NCBI GenBank assembly: GCA_029945625.1
Contig: JAQSCW010000018.1
Span: 62,001 to 126,000 of the forward strand
Reading direction: 5' to 3'
From: a bacterium
GTDB lineage: Bacteria > Bacteroidota > Bacteroidia > B-17B0 > Aurantibacillaceae
DNA length: 64,000 bases
Shown: in pieces, positions 28,618 through 38,861 of the stretch
How positions within the stretch are numbered: position 1 is the first letter of the stretch
How the letters are laid out: each line of letters begins with the position of its first letter
Notes under the pieces: generated by a model
Databases searched by the model: none
The model's input: only the letters and a program-made list of their open reading frames with translations
Told to the model about the DNA's origin: nothing
Position numbers and translations under genes: made by a program

Positions 28618-30470
28618 GCAGCAATGCACAACTGAGTAACAGAAAATTGATCATAGGCGGATTCTTTTGTCTGATTGTTCTCATTTATGTTGTTCGTTTA
28701 TTTTATATTCAAATTATAGATGAACAATATAAACTGGATGCGCAAAACAATGCACTAAGAAGAAATACGGAGTATCCGGTGAGAGGTTATATCTTTGATC
28801 GAAACGGAAAATTGCTCGTGTATAACGACCCTTCGTATGATCTGATGATCATTCCACGTGAAACGAAGGGCTGTGACACGGCTTCACTCTGTGAGGTGTT
28901 ACAAATTGATAAAAAGGAATACCTACGACGGTTGAAAAAGGCGTGTCAGGCGCCTAATTCACCCCGCAAAGAAAGTATTTTTGAAAAACAGATGTCGGCA
29001 AAAACTTACGCCGCTCTCCAAGAAAAGCTGTACCGTTTCAAAGGGTTTTTTGTGCAAAAACGTACCGTTCGAAAATACCCGAGGCCTATTGCTGCCCATT
29101 TGTTAGGGTACGTAGGGGAGGTGAGCAAAGAGAAAGCAGAGAAAGATCCTTATTACAAAGAGGGTGATTATATTGGAATTACGGGCATAGAAAAGAGTTA
29201 TGAAGCGGAATTGCGGGGACGAAAAGGAATTCAACTGGCAGTTACTAACGTTCATAATAAAATTATTGGCCGATACATGGATGGGAAATACGACACCGCT
29301 GCTATTTCGGGGAAGCCGCTTTATTCTACTATTGATATGGATCTTCAGGAATATGGTGAACTTCTGATGAAAGGAAAGAGGGGAGCAATTGTGGCAATAG
29401 AACCCTCAACAGGAGAGATCTTGTGTCTGATCTCTAGTCCCGGTTACGATCCTAATTTATTAGTGGGAGGGAAGGAACGCTCAAAGAATTTTACAAAGTT
29501 GTATTACGACAGCATTAATATGCCTTTATTTAACCGCGCCTTGTCAGCGATGTATCCTCCCGGTTCCATTTTTAAATTGATCGATTGTTTGATTGCGCAG
29601 GACGACGGCCTCATCAATCGCTCCACCAGCTACCCTTGCCAAAGGGGATACCCGCCAATGGGCGGAAAACCAAAATGTCATCCACATGGCGCTGTGGATT
29701 TGGTGGGATCGGTAGCGCAATCGTGCAATTCTTACTACAGCTATGTATTTAGAGCCATTGTTGATCAAAGGAACTACCCGCGCTTTGTAGATGGATTTAT
29801 TCACTGGCGACAAAAGGTAATGACCTTTGGGCCCGGCACACGGTTGGGTACCGATTTGCCTTTTGATAAGCCGGGTAACGTGCCTTCACCCGAATATTAC
29901 GATAAGATATTTGGGAAAAATTCGTGGCGAAGCAATACCATTTTATCCCTCGGAATTGGTCAGGCCGAATTGACGCTGGTACCTCTTCAAATGGCAAACG
30001 TAGTAGCAGCCATTGCAAACCGCGGGTATTATATTACACCACACTGTATCAAGGGCATTGGGATTCAAAAACAGATCAACAGCAGATTTAAACTGAAACA
30101 TTATGTGGGCGTGCAAAATCCCGATTATTACAAGAATGTGATCGATGGGATGCAAATGTGTCTCGATGGCGGCACAGGGTATCATTCGCGGGTAAAGGAT
30201 CTGGTGATTTGCGGAAAAACCGGAACTGCTCAAAATCCACATGGCAAAGATCACTCCGTGTTTTTGGCCTTCTCACCGCGTGAAGAACCCAAAATTGCAA
30301 TTGCCTGCATCGTTGAAAATGCCGGATTTGGAGGAACCTGGAGTGCGCCAATTGTGACACTGATGATTGAAAAGTATCTGAAAGGAAAAACCGACAGACC
30401 GGAAATAGAAAAGAGAATGCTCGAAACGAATCTTCTGGATTCAGATAAAATTCTGGCCGAAAAACAATAG
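28614..30470 (+). CDS. mrdA: Penicillin-binding protein 2, elongation transpeptidase
   Basis: Class B penicillin-binding protein anchored by one N-terminal membrane segment (about 13-32); cross-links peptidoglycan for lateral growth together with RodA. After the membrane anchor comes the dimerisation/pedestal domain starting with RGYIFDRNGK, then the transpeptidase domain with active-site motifs S318-I-F-K321, S370-C-N372 and K535-T-G537. The 618-residue length is usual. It starts within the mreD stop codon and is followed after seven bases by rodA, so expression is coupled. Identification is firm from motifs and gene order. Confidence 0.96.
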   Translation: MSSNAQLSNRKLIIGGFFCLIVLIYVVRLFYIQIIDEQYKLDAQNNALRRNTEYPVRGYIFDRNGKLLVYNDPSYDLMIIPRETKGCDTASLCEVLQIDKKEYLRRLKKACQAPNSPRKESIFEKQMSAKTYAALQEKLYRFKGFFVQKRTVRKYPRPIAAHLLGYVGEVSKEKAEKDPYYKEGDYIGITGIEKSYEAELRGRKGIQLAVTNVHNKIIGRYMDGKYDTAAISGKPLYSTIDMDLQEYGELLMKGKRGAIVAIEPSTGEILCLISSPGYDPNLLVGGKERSKNFTKLYYDSINMPLFNRALSAMYPPGSIFKLIDCLIAQDDGLINRSTSYPCQRGYPPMGGKPKCHPHGAVDLVGSVAQSCNSYYSYVFRAIVDQRNYPRFVDGFIHWRQKVMTFGPGTRLGTDLPFDKPGNVPSPEYYDKIFGKNSWRSNTILSLGIGQAELTLVPLQMANVVAAIANRGYYITPHCIKGIGIQKQINSRFKLKHYVGVQNPDYYKNVIDGMQMCLDGGTGYHSRVKDLVICGKTGTAQNPHGKDHSVFLAFSPREEPKIAIACIVENAGFGGTWSAPIVTLMIEKYLKGKTDRPEIEKRMLETNLLDSDKILAEKQ

Positions 30471-30477
30471 AACTTAA

Positions 30478-31782
30478 ATGGCACGTAACACAAAAAATAT
30501 ATTTTTTGGAGTTGACCGTATCACCGTTATTACCTATGTGGTATTGGTGATTATAGGTTGGCTGAATATTTACGCGGCAGTGTTTAATGAAGACCACCAG
30601 AATATTTTTGATACCACACAGAAATACGGAAAACAACTCATTTGGATTGCCGGTGCTGCCATCATCGCGTTTAGCATACTTTTGATCGACGCGAATTTTT
30701 ATACTGCTTTTGCTTATTTCTTTTATGGTTTTTTCATTATTGCCAATATTTTAGTAGTTTATTTGGGAAGGGAAGTAAAGGGAAGTCGTTCCTGGTTCCG
30801 CTTTGGCGATTTTGGCATTCAGCCTGCAGAGTTTATGAAGTTTGCCACTAATCTCGCCCTCGCCAAATTTTTGAGTAATCAAAATATTGTGGTAAATCAA
30901 TTGTATCGCTTGCGCTTAAAAGACCTTGTGAAGAATTACAAAAACACGTTTATTGCGTTACTAATTATTATTGCGCCTCTCATCATCATAAAAATTATGC
31001 AGGACGAGACCGGTTTAGCTATTGTATTTGTTGCGTTCATTATTGTTTTATACCGAGAAGGGCTCAGTGTGAATTTTCTGATTTTTGGAATTCTTGCTGC
31101 CATTTTATTTGTACTGGCCCTAATTACGCCACTTCCCAGTTTGCTGATTACCCTGTTAATCATCACTTCCAGTGCTTTCTTGTTTTTGAAACGAAACAAA
31201 CAAAATATCATTTTTGCCATTTTTGTTTTTCTCACTGCGGCAGCTGTAGTGTTGGGTACGAACTACGTGTACAATCACCTCGAACCGCACCAAAAAGTAA
31301 GAATTGACGTGTTGTTGGGAAGAGGAAATGTGGATTTGAAAAAGGAGGGGTATAATGTGAATCAGGCGAAGATTGCGATTGGGAGCGGTGGTTTTGTGGG
31401 AAAAGGGTATTTGCAGGGAACCCAAACAAAATATGACTTTGTTCCGGAGCAGGATACCGATTTTATTTTTTGCACTGTGGGCGAAGAATGGGGGTTTGTA
31501 GGCAGCACAACGGTACTTTTTCTCGAACTCTTCCTTATCTTAAGAGTAATGATTTTGGCTGAACGCCAGCGATCGGATTATAGCCGAATATACGGTTACG
31601 GTGTGGCCGCAGTCTTGTTTTTTCACCTGGCTGTAAATATTGGTATGACTATTGGTTTAATGCCGGTAATTGGAATCCCCTTGCCTTTTTTCAGTTATGG
31701 AGGCTCATCACTATGGTCATTTACAATTCTACTATTTATCTTTATTAAACTCGACGCGAACCGTCTCCTCATTCTCAGGTAG
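30478..31782 (+). CDS. rodA: Rod shape-determining protein RodA (SEDS glycosyltransferase)
   Basis: Polytopic SEDS-family peptidoglycan polymerase that works with PBP2 using lipid II. About ten membrane segments are visible. Conserved stretches are GSRSWFRFGDFGIQPAEFMKF, the middle QDETGLAIVFV with the aspartate that is essential in RodA homologues, and the C-terminal PVIGIPLPFFSYGGSS. The 434-residue length is slightly above E. coli RodA because of an enlarged segment after residue 190. It is the last gene of the mreB operon. The convergent alpha/beta hydrolase gene follows after 44 bases. Confidence 0.95.
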   Translation: MARNTKNIFFGVDRITVITYVVLVIIGWLNIYAAVFNEDHQNIFDTTQKYGKQLIWIAGAAIIAFSILLIDANFYTAFAYFFYGFFIIANILVVYLGREVKGSRSWFRFGDFGIQPAEFMKFATNLALAKFLSNQNIVVNQLYRLRLKDLVKNYKNTFIALLIIIAPLIIIKIMQDETGLAIVFVAFIIVLYREGLSVNFLIFGILAAILFVLALITPLPSLLITLLIITSSAFLFLKRNKQNIIFAIFVFLTAAAVVLGTNYVYNHLEPHQKVRIDVLLGRGNVDLKKEGYNVNQAKIAIGSGGFVGKGYLQGTQTKYDFVPEQDTDFIFCTVGEEWGFVGSTTVLFLELFLILRVMILAERQRSDYSRIYGYGVAAVLFFHLAVNIGMTIGLMPVIGIPLPFFSYGGSSLWSFTILLFIFIKLDANRLLILR

Positions 31783-31826
31783 AAGAACTTTTTTTCTTTT
31801 TCTTGATTTGAAAATTGCCGAATGAC

Positions 31827-32513
31827 TCAGGTTGAAAAAACAAAATTTTGAATCGCCGAACCCAATACCTGCATGTTGGTGGTTTGGAGCTGATGTTTGG
31901 CTTCCGGAATCAAGAGATAATCTGAATTTGGGAGTTTTTGCCAAACCGCCTCCGTTTCCTCTCGCGTCACCATCTTATCATTTTCGCCTAAACACAACAA
32001 TACCGGGATGGAAATTTGTTCCAATGCCTGTGGATTCAAAAAATTTTCTCGGAGAAAGCAGCCGATCATATCGGAGGTTTTCTCCACAAGTTGCTCCCAG
32101 TCTCCATGGGCAAGTCGCAAAGATTCGGCAAAGGCCGGTTGTTTCAAAAGTAATGTCGGTGAATGGCAGGCACTTTTTTCCCGTTCAATGTTGTCGGCGG
32201 TCCAATTAAATTTAGTCCCCAAGGTGATAATCTTACCCAATAGCCCCCGATTTTTAGCGGCGAGAACCAAGGCCACATATCCTCCCATGCTGTAGCCAAA
32301 AGCGCTGCAATTCCTTAACTTGTGAGAAAGAACATAGTCTTCAAGTTCATTAACAAACTGATTAATGCCGAACTCTTTTTGAAATGGCACTGAACCATGA
32401 CCCGAAAAAGTGAGCTGGTGCACTTCAAAATTCAAGCCGTTTAGCACCAATTCAAGGTTTTCGAGGTCAGATGCTGAACCCAAAGCTCCGTGAAGCAGTA
32501 TGATGTTGCGCAT
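31827..32513 (-). CDS. Alpha/beta hydrolase
   Basis: Cytosolic hydrolase of 228 residues, substrate unknown. Motifs: LHGALGSASD (oxyanion loop) near the start, the nucleophile elbow GYSMGGY near residue 94, a late aspartate in CLGENDKMV, and the catalytic histidine in PEAKHQLQTT. Similar short hydrolases of the MenH/BioH type exist, but the context gives no hint: it stands alone on the minus strand between rodA and a class A penicillin-binding protein. The ATG at 32513 is preferred to TTG codons two positions upstream. Confidence 0.85.
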   Translation of the reverse strand: MRNIILLHGALGSASDLENLELVLNGLNFEVHQLTFSGHGSVPFQKEFGINQFVNELEDYVLSHKLRNCSAFGYSMGGYVALVLAAKNRGLLGKIITLGTKFNWTADNIEREKSACHSPTLLLKQPAFAESLRLAHGDWEQLVEKTSDMIGCFLRENFLNPQALEQISIPVLLCLGENDKMVTREETEAVWQKLPNSDYLLIPEAKHQLQTTNMQVLGSAIQNFVFST

Positions 32514-32616
32514 CAACAAGGATACTCATTTTTTTAACGCGTTCAGGCTGTAAATTCTAACTATTTCCCTTCTCCACTAAAGCCTTTTTGCTATTTTTAC
32601 CGATAGTTAAATTCGC

Positions 32617-34866
32617 ATGGAAAAAGTACAGAAATATAGTATGTGGCTCTGGATCCTATTAATGGGGCCGGTTTTACTTTTTTTTCTGCTGCTGACTCTG
32701 GTGAACATTGGCGCATTTGGTGATTTGCCGAAAGTGGATGAACTCCTAAATCCAAAAAATAATCTTGCCACCATTGTGTACAGTGGTGATATGAAGATCA
32801 TAGGAAAATATTACAGTGAGAACCGAGTAAATGTAAATTTCAGGGATGTTGATCCCGATGTGATTCACGCGTTGATTGCTACAGAAGATGCGCGATTTTA
32901 CGAGCACAGTGGAGTTGACGCGAAGGCCATTCTTCGTTCAGCTTCGGGTATTTTTACGGGTGGAAGTAAGGGTGGAGGAAGTACCATTAGCCAACAACTG
33001 GCCAAGATGATGTTTCCGCGTGAGAATCTGAGCAAGATCGAATTGGTGGTAAGAAAAGTGAAAGAGTGGATCATTGCCGCTAAGTTGGAAAAGCTTTATA
33101 CCAAGGAAGAAATACTCTCTCTTTATCTTAACAAATTTGACTTCTTAAATCTCGCGGTGGGAATAAAGTCAGCAGCGCAAATTTATTTTAACCGTTCGCA
33201 GGATAGTTTGAAGATCGAACAAGCCGCTATGCTGGTGGGAATGGCCAAGAATCCGGCTTATTTTAATCCTTTACGTCACGCAGAGAGAACACAACAACGG
33301 CGAAATGTGGTATTGAATCAAATGGTGAAATATGGTTATTTGGCCGAAGAAAAATACGATAGTTTAAAAGTTCTTCCATTAGATCTCTCCTTTCATCCTG
33401 AGGACCATAATGAGGGCTTAGCCACCTACTTTCGTGAATACCTGCGTGATAATTTTTTGAATGCCTGGTGTAAAAAAAACATCAATCCCGAAACCGGAAA
33501 ACCTTATAATATTTATAAGGACGGTTTGAAAGTATTCACCACTATTGACTCCAGAATGCAACAATATGCGGAAGAAGCAGTTCATGAACACATGACCGAA
33601 TTACAAAAATTATTCAGCAAAGAATGTTTGAATAAACGAAATGCTCCCTTTGCCTGGAATGTGAATAAAAAGGAGATCGACGACATCATGATGGCATCCA
33701 TGAAACGCAGTGATCGTTACCGTGACTTAAAGGAAAGTGGTCTGTCGCAGGAAGAGATCTTAAAAACATTTTTTAAACCTTCGGCCATGCGTGTATACAG
33801 CATCCGCGGCGAGATTGATACGGTGCTCACGCCCTACGATAGTATCCGTTATTACAAATCTTTTCTTCAAACCGGTTTTATGGCCATGGAGCCTCAAACC
33901 GGATATGTGAAGGCCTGGGTAGGCGGTATCAATTACAAGCACTTCAAATACGATCATGTGAAGGTGAGCAAACGACAAGTGGGCTCCACCTTTAAACCAT
34001 TTGTATACGCCTTAGCCATTCAGGAGGGACTATCACCCTGCCATCAGGTGCCTAATGTGCGCACCTGCATTACAACAGAAACCGGTGAAGATTGGTGTCC
34101 CGATAATTCCGACGGTCCTGATGATAAGAATCTGGGTAAAATGATCACCCTAAAAAAGGCGCTGGCGTTATCGATTAATTATGTTACAGCCTGGGTAATG
34201 AAACAATATGGACCAAGAGCCGTTGTGAATCTTGTGCACCGTTTAGGAATCACTTCTGATATTCCGGAGGTGCCTTCCATTTGTTTAGGTACAGCCGACA
34301 TCAGCGTATACGAAATGGTGGGGGCAAACTCCACCTTTGTGAACAAGGGGACCTATATTCAACCAACTTTTATCACACGAATAGAAGATAAAAACGGCCG
34401 AGTACTTGAAGAATTTATTCCCAAGATAGATGAAGTTTTTAGTGAGGAAAAGGCCTATGTGATGATTCAGTTAATGCGTGGTGTAGTGGACGGCGGAACA
34501 GGAAGTCGCTTGCGTTTTCGGCACAAACTCATGAATCAAATCGCCGGAAAAACGGGAACCACCCAACAAAATGCCGACGGCTGGTTTATGGGTCTCACCC
34601 CCGAATTAGCAGCAGGCGTGTGGGTTGGCGGAGAGGACAGGAGCATCCATTTTAATTCCATGGCCGAGGGGCAGGGAGCATCGATGGCACTTCCAATTTG
34701 GGGTAAGTTCTTCACCAAGGTGTATGCCGACAAACATTTAAATGTTAGCAAGGCTGATTTTCCGCGACCCAAACATCTTGATCCAAATTTGGAAATAGAT
34801 TGCAGCAAATATGACAATGCTATTTCCGAAGACGCGGAGAAAGAAAATCAATTTGATAATTTGTAG
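32617..34866 (+). CDS. Class A penicillin-binding protein (PBP1A-like)
   Basis: Bifunctional peptidoglycan polymerase and cross-linker anchored in the inner membrane, 749 residues. An N-terminal membrane segment (about 9-32) is followed by the GT51 glycosyltransferase domain with catalytic ATEDARFYEHSG (Glu90) and GGSTISQQLAK, then the transpeptidase domain with S457-T-F-K460, a SIN motif in LALSINYV and K645-T-G-T. Upstream, TATTTTTA (32592-32599) is a candidate -7 box 17 bases before the ATG. The next gene, a GT-C-like membrane protein, starts 16 bases after the stop, so the glycan genes may be read from the same promoter. Confidence 0.95.
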   Translation: MEKVQKYSMWLWILLMGPVLLFFLLLTLVNIGAFGDLPKVDELLNPKNNLATIVYSGDMKIIGKYYSENRVNVNFRDVDPDVIHALIATEDARFYEHSGVDAKAILRSASGIFTGGSKGGGSTISQQLAKMMFPRENLSKIELVVRKVKEWIIAAKLEKLYTKEEILSLYLNKFDFLNLAVGIKSAAQIYFNRSQDSLKIEQAAMLVGMAKNPAYFNPLRHAERTQQRRNVVLNQMVKYGYLAEEKYDSLKVLPLDLSFHPEDHNEGLATYFREYLRDNFLNAWCKKNINPETGKPYNIYKDGLKVFTTIDSRMQQYAEEAVHEHMTELQKLFSKECLNKRNAPFAWNVNKKEIDDIMMASMKRSDRYRDLKESGLSQEEILKTFFKPSAMRVYSIRGEIDTVLTPYDSIRYYKSFLQTGFMAMEPQTGYVKAWVGGINYKHFKYDHVKVSKRQVGSTFKPFVYALAIQEGLSPCHQVPNVRTCITTETGEDWCPDNSDGPDDKNLGKMITLKKALALSINYVTAWVMKQYGPRAVVNLVHRLGITSDIPEVPSICLGTADISVYEMVGANSTFVNKGTYIQPTFITRIEDKNGRVLEEFIPKIDEVFSEEKAYVMIQLMRGVVDGGTGSRLRFRHKLMNQIAGKTGTTQQNADGWFMGLTPELAAGVWVGGEDRSIHFNSMAEGQGASMALPIWGKFFTKVYADKHLNVSKADFPRPKHLDPNLEIDCSKYDNAISEDAEKENQFDNL

Positions 34867-34882
34867 TAGACCATTAAAAGAA

Positions 34883-36529
34883 ATGAGGTCGTTATTGATC
34901 AAATACAACTATCTCCTCTTCTTAGTCATTCTGTTTTTTATCGCCGAACTTCTTGTCAGACCTTTCGGCAATTTCCCCCTCAACGATGATTGGTCGTATG
35001 CCAAATCAGTTTTAATACTGGTGAATGATGCACGACTCGATATTGGTTATTGGCCTGCCATGACTCTGGCGACTCACATTGTATGGGGAGCTCTGTTTGT
35101 AAAAGTATTTGGGTTCTCTTTTTTGGTTTTACGGATTTCTACTCTGGTATCTGCGATTATATGTTTATTTGCACTCTACAGTCTTATTCTGAAAATAAGT
35201 AGGGATAAGATCATCGCTTTTATTTCCAGTCTTACCTTACTTTTTAATCCTATTTTTTTCAACATGAGCAATACATTCATGACCGATGTGAATTTTCTCA
35301 CGTTGTTTTTGCTTTGCGCATATCTTGCGTATGATTTTTTTGTTGAGGATAAACTGTCCTCCTTTTTTCTTGTTTTTGTTCTATCGACTCTGCTTGTCCT
35401 GCTGCGACAATACGGCATCGTGGTACCCGCTGCAATGGTCATCAGTTGTTTATTTCTGAAGAAGAAAAAGCTGTTTTATTTTGGTGTGGCGCTTGTTTTT
35501 ACACTCCTTATTTTCGCGATTTTTATGTGGTATGAGCGTTATCTTAGAACTATTCTTCCTGTGGGATCCTCCTATAAATTCTCGGGTAATTTTAATCCCG
35601 GTACCCGAGTTTTTTGGGATAGCCTTTATTATGGAATAACTACCCGTTATAAGATTGTGGGAATTCACGCTTTATTTTACACATTCCCGCTCGTTGCAGT
35701 TTGGTTAATGGATAGTGTACGAACACAAGCGAAAATGGCTGTTATTTTTATTTCAGTTCCCGTGTTTTGCCTCGTTTACTATTTATTCAAAGATTACCCG
35801 CTTCAGGTTGGTAATGTGTTTGAAGACGCAGGAGTGGGAGCCGACACCTTTTACGAAACTCAAAAGGGTACTTTTATCGAACATAAGCACAATTATTCTG
35901 CTTCCTTTTTTTCTATTGTTACGCCATTAAAGTATGTTTTGATTTCGCTTTCACTTATCTTAATTATATTTTTCCTAAAAAAAATTAGGAACATCAAACG
36001 GGGACCTGTCACTAAACACCCGGAAATTATTTTTCTCACCACACTTTTTATAGCTTATCTTGTAATGATCCTGATCACCGAAAGTTTTTTCGATCGGTAT
36101 CAATTGCCGGTGATAGCGCTATCCCTTATCCTATTTGCATACTTTCAAAAGGTGTTTAAACCTGCTTATTGGCTTTCTTTAGTCCCTTTGCTCGGTTTAT
36201 TTTATATTTCAGTTTTCGGTACCCGCGATTATTTTACGGTGAATAACAAGAAGTGGGAGGCCTACCATTACTTATGTGAGGAGAAGAAAGTGGATGGAGG
36301 TAAAATAAATGGTGGGTTTGAGATTATTTGGTGGGATGATGGAAAAGATAGCCGTTGGCATAATTCGGTAGAATTGCGAGGATATGAGTATCTGATTCAG
36401 TTTAAATCGGAGGATGATTTTGAATTATTTAAAGAATATCCATTTCAAAAGTATTTTCCCTTCAAAAAAGATACTTTGAGGATCTTCAAACGAAAACCAC
36501 ACCCTACCGAAATTCACCATGCGTATTGA
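34883..36529 (+). CDS. GT-C/ArnT-like polytopic glycosyltransferase, copy A
   Basis: Integral membrane protein of 548 residues with about a dozen hydrophobic segments. After the first membrane segment comes FPLNDDWSYAKS with two adjacent acidic residues (Asp35, Asp36), the position of the catalytic aspartates in GT39/ArnT-like GT-C enzymes that use polyprenyl-phosphate sugars. A second landmark is the MSNTFMTDVNF loop. The C-terminal about 90 residues form a soluble domain (KINGGFEIIWWDDGK ... FQKYFPFKKDTLRIFKR) shared with the paralogue at 40424-42079. Acceptor and sugar unknown. Although the frame extends upstream into the PBP gene, the ATG at 34883 is the natural start. Overlaps the next gene by 11 bases. 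Confidence 0.8.
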   Translation: MRSLLIKYNYLLFLVILFFIAELLVRPFGNFPLNDDWSYAKSVLILVNDARLDIGYWPAMTLATHIVWGALFVKVFGFSFLVLRISTLVSAIICLFALYSLILKISRDKIIAFISSLTLLFNPIFFNMSNTFMTDVNFLTLFLLCAYLAYDFFVEDKLSSFFLVFVLSTLLVLLRQYGIVVPAAMVISCLFLKKKKLFYFGVALVFTLLIFAIFMWYERYLRTILPVGSSYKFSGNFNPGTRVFWDSLYYGITTRYKIVGIHALFYTFPLVAVWLMDSVRTQAKMAVIFISVPVFCLVYYLFKDYPLQVGNVFEDAGVGADTFYETQKGTFIEHKHNYSASFFSIVTPLKYVLISLSLILIIFFLKKIRNIKRGPVTKHPEIIFLTTLFIAYLVMILITESFFDRYQLPVIALSLILFAYFQKVFKPAYWLSLVPLLGLFYISVFGTRDYFTVNNKKWEAYHYLCEEKKVDGGKINGGFEIIWWDDGKDSRWHNSVELRGYEYLIQFKSEDDFELFKEYPFQKYFPFKKDTLRIFKRKPHPTEIHHAY

Positions 36530-38105
36530 AAAATTGCTTGTAAAGGATTGGGTGCGAACGCCAATAAATGTGCTGAGTATTGTTTTGCTCGTAGTGGCAG
36601 TATTCTCTCATTTATGGCCAAAGGAAGCCTACCTCACTATGTTCTTTTCTTCCGACGCTCTTTATTTACCATCCTTGTACAAAGATCTGATAAGTGATGG
36701 AAGCAGCATCAAGACATGGCATCTGAACCCATCCCCGAATTTCTTTCCTGATATGATATTCTACTTTTTGTTGATGGCGCTAACCAATAGTTTTATTTGG
36801 GCCACTTTTATTTTTGCATTAGTGCAATATTTGGCCATGGCTCTGCTGATCTCATGGATCTTTCGAATCATTTTTCCGGGACGTTCGGCTTCTTATCAAA
36901 CTTTCATATTTGTTTTCATGTCGATGGTTGCCCTGGAGTTTTTATACCGCAGTCATGATTTGGGATATACTTTTTTGGTTCTTATTAATTCGTATCACAA
37001 TGGCGCGTTCGTTTCGGCACTATTTTGTTTTGCGCTAACACTTAAATACCTAACAAAACAAAAGAACATAATTCTGGTGTACCTGTTTGTTATTGTTTTT
37101 TTGAGCGTGTTTTCCGATCGACTATTTGTAGTCTTATTTCCAATTCCCCTCGTGCTCAGTTTGATGCTTATTTTGCGAAGAAAGACGGTTAAGCCGGTAG
37201 GCCTCCTAATTACCGTTGTAGTGAGTGCCGTGTTTTTTGGGCTTTTTTACTTTAACAAAATTGATAATAATACCTATGTGGTATTTAAGCCGAATAAATT
37301 TTTAGACGCAGCGTCAATCACTGAGTCCTACCATGTTTTTATGAAACAAATGGGATTAACACTAAGTTCGTTGGGATTTAAAGCCCTCATGTTCTATTTG
37401 TTTTTTATTTCCCTTCCTTTTACTTGTTATATAGTTTATCGTTCTTATCGCAAGGAACAGCAAATGATCTTTTTTTCTAGCGGATTTAGTTTGATTTTTA
37501 GCTTTTGTGTGATCTTTTCACCCATCATAAATGGTAAGTATTCCGATTATTCCTGCCTGCGCTATAGTATTTTTCCGGTTTTCTTGGCGGGCCTCAATAT
37601 TTCAATGTTTGTTGCCTTCACCCCAGAAAACAGAAAGTTTAAGTTTGCCGGAAAGGTGTTTGTAAATCTATTGGTTCTGCTGGTAGTAGCTGCCGCTACT
37701 GTTAAAATAGACATGAGGGGTTTGCAGGGCTATTTTTCGTACTATCCCAACCTCGTACGACAAATAGATAATTTGGCGGAAAAGGAAAACCTTCAGTATG
37801 GTGCGGGAAATTATTGGGTGGCTAAATACGTGACGCTATTTTCGAGAAAGGGGGTCAAAATCCGTTCGGTGTTTGATGATATTTCTATTTATGATCATGT
37901 TTCAAATGATGCATGGTTTTTTAATAATATTTTTACTTTTGTAGTACTTAATAGATTTAACGATACCACTTTATACCGGCAAAAGTTGAAGGGAATTAAG
38001 ATAGTGAATTACGACAAAAGTTTAAAACTTGTACGAGTGAGCCCGTTTACTTACAGGAGGGAAACGGGCTACCGGGCACAAAATATTGGATTTATAGAAG
38101 AGTAA
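36519..38105 (+). CDS. Polytopic membrane protein, GT-C-like
   Basis: A 528-residue protein with at least ten hydrophobic segments. After the first membrane segment there is MFFSSDALYLPSLYKDL with an aspartate (Asp46) in the place of the GT-C catalytic residue, and the following loop WHLNPSPNFFPDM. The last about 130 residues are less hydrophobic and probably extracytoplasmic. I do not recognise the family with confidence; membership in the GT-C superfamily is inferred from topology and the loop aspartate. It overlaps the upstream GT-C gene by 11 bases and precedes scoA by three bases, so translation of all three is probably coupled. Confidence 0.65.
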   Translation: MRIEKLLVKDWVRTPINVLSIVLLVVAVFSHLWPKEAYLTMFFSSDALYLPSLYKDLISDGSSIKTWHLNPSPNFFPDMIFYFLLMALTNSFIWATFIFALVQYLAMALLISWIFRIIFPGRSASYQTFIFVFMSMVALEFLYRSHDLGYTFLVLINSYHNGAFVSALFCFALTLKYLTKQKNIILVYLFVIVFLSVFSDRLFVVLFPIPLVLSLMLILRRKTVKPVGLLITVVVSAVFFGLFYFNKIDNNTYVVFKPNKFLDAASITESYHVFMKQMGLTLSSLGFKALMFYLFFISLPFTCYIVYRSYRKEQQMIFFSSGFSLIFSFCVIFSPIINGKYSDYSCLRYSIFPVFLAGLNISMFVAFTPENRKFKFAGKVFVNLLVLLVVAAATVKIDMRGLQGYFSYYPNLVRQIDNLAEKENLQYGAGNYWVAKYVTLFSRKGVKIRSVFDDISIYDHVSNDAWFFNNIFTFVVLNRFNDTTLYRQKLKGIKIVNYDKSLKLVRVSPFTYRRETGYRAQNIGFIEE

Positions 38106-38108
38106 ATT

Positions 38109-38822
38109 ATGATAAACAGAGTAGTAAAAAATGTGACAGATGCGCTGAAAGATGTGCAAGACGGAATGACCATTATGGTGGGCGGCTTTGGCTTATGCGG
38201 CATCCCCGAAAATTGCATTGCTGAATTAGTGCGAAAGGGAACCAAGAATCTCACGTGCATCAGTAATAATGCCGGAGTGGATAATTTTGGTTTGGGTTTG
38301 TTATTACAAACAAGACAGGTTAAGAAAATGATCAGCAGCTATGTGGGCGAAAACGAAGAGTTTGAACGTCAGATGTTAAGCGGTGAATTAGAAGTGGAAT
38401 TAGTGCCTCAGGGAACGCTGGCCACGCGCTGCATGGCTGCCGGATATGGGATGCCGGTAATTTATACGCCTGCCGGAGTGGGAACTGAAGTGGCTATTGG
38501 CAAAGAAGTGCGACGCTTCACGTTCAATGGAGAGGAAAAAGATTATTTAATGGAGAAAGCGTTTGAAGCTGATTTCGCGCTGGTAAAAGCATGGAAGGGG
38601 GATGTTGCGGGAAATCTTATTTTTAGGAGTACTGCACGCAATTTCAACCCCCTTATGGCGATGGCCGGAAAAATAACCGTGGCAGAAGTAGAGGAATTGG
38701 TTCCTGCAGGAGAATTGGATCCAAATTTTGTACATGTTCCGGGAATCTATGTTCACCGAATATTTCAAGGTGAGAAATACGAGAAGCGGATCGAACAAAG
38801 AACCGTAAGAAAAAAAGCGTAG
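38109..38822 (+). CDS. scoA: 3-oxoacid CoA-transferase subunit A
   Basis: Alpha subunit of succinyl-CoA:3-ketoacid (or acetoacetyl) CoA-transferase, which activates acetoacetate with CoA from succinyl-CoA for ketone-body and butyrate-type catabolism. The 237 residues match the family: [15 protein letters not shown] near residue 20, [39 protein letters not shown], and YTPAGVGT. The gene is tightly spaced after a membrane protein gene (three bases). Its partner subunit, normally the very next gene, lies 9 kb downstream at 47806, with six glycan genes between. Identification is firm; the location is unusual. Confidence 0.95.
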   Translation: MINRVVKNVTDALKDVQDGMTIMVGGFGLCGIPENCIAELVRKGTKNLTCISNNAGVDNFGLGLLLQTRQVKKMISSYVGENEEFERQMLSGELEVELVPQGTLATRCMAAGYGMPVIYTPAGVGTEVAIGKEVRRFTFNGEEKDYLMEKAFEADFALVKAWKGDVAGNLIFRSTARNFNPLMAMAGKITVAEVEELVPAGELDPNFVHVPGIYVHRIFQGEKYEKRIEQRTVRKKA

Positions 38823-38861
38823 GACGGTATTCACCCTGGGCATTATGACTGTAAATTGTAA

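Noticed and set aside
34811-34882. Upstream start for GT-C copy A inside the PBP gene
   Set aside because: The extra 24 residues are a shadow of the PBP C-terminus; the ATG at 34883 directly precedes the first membrane segment.
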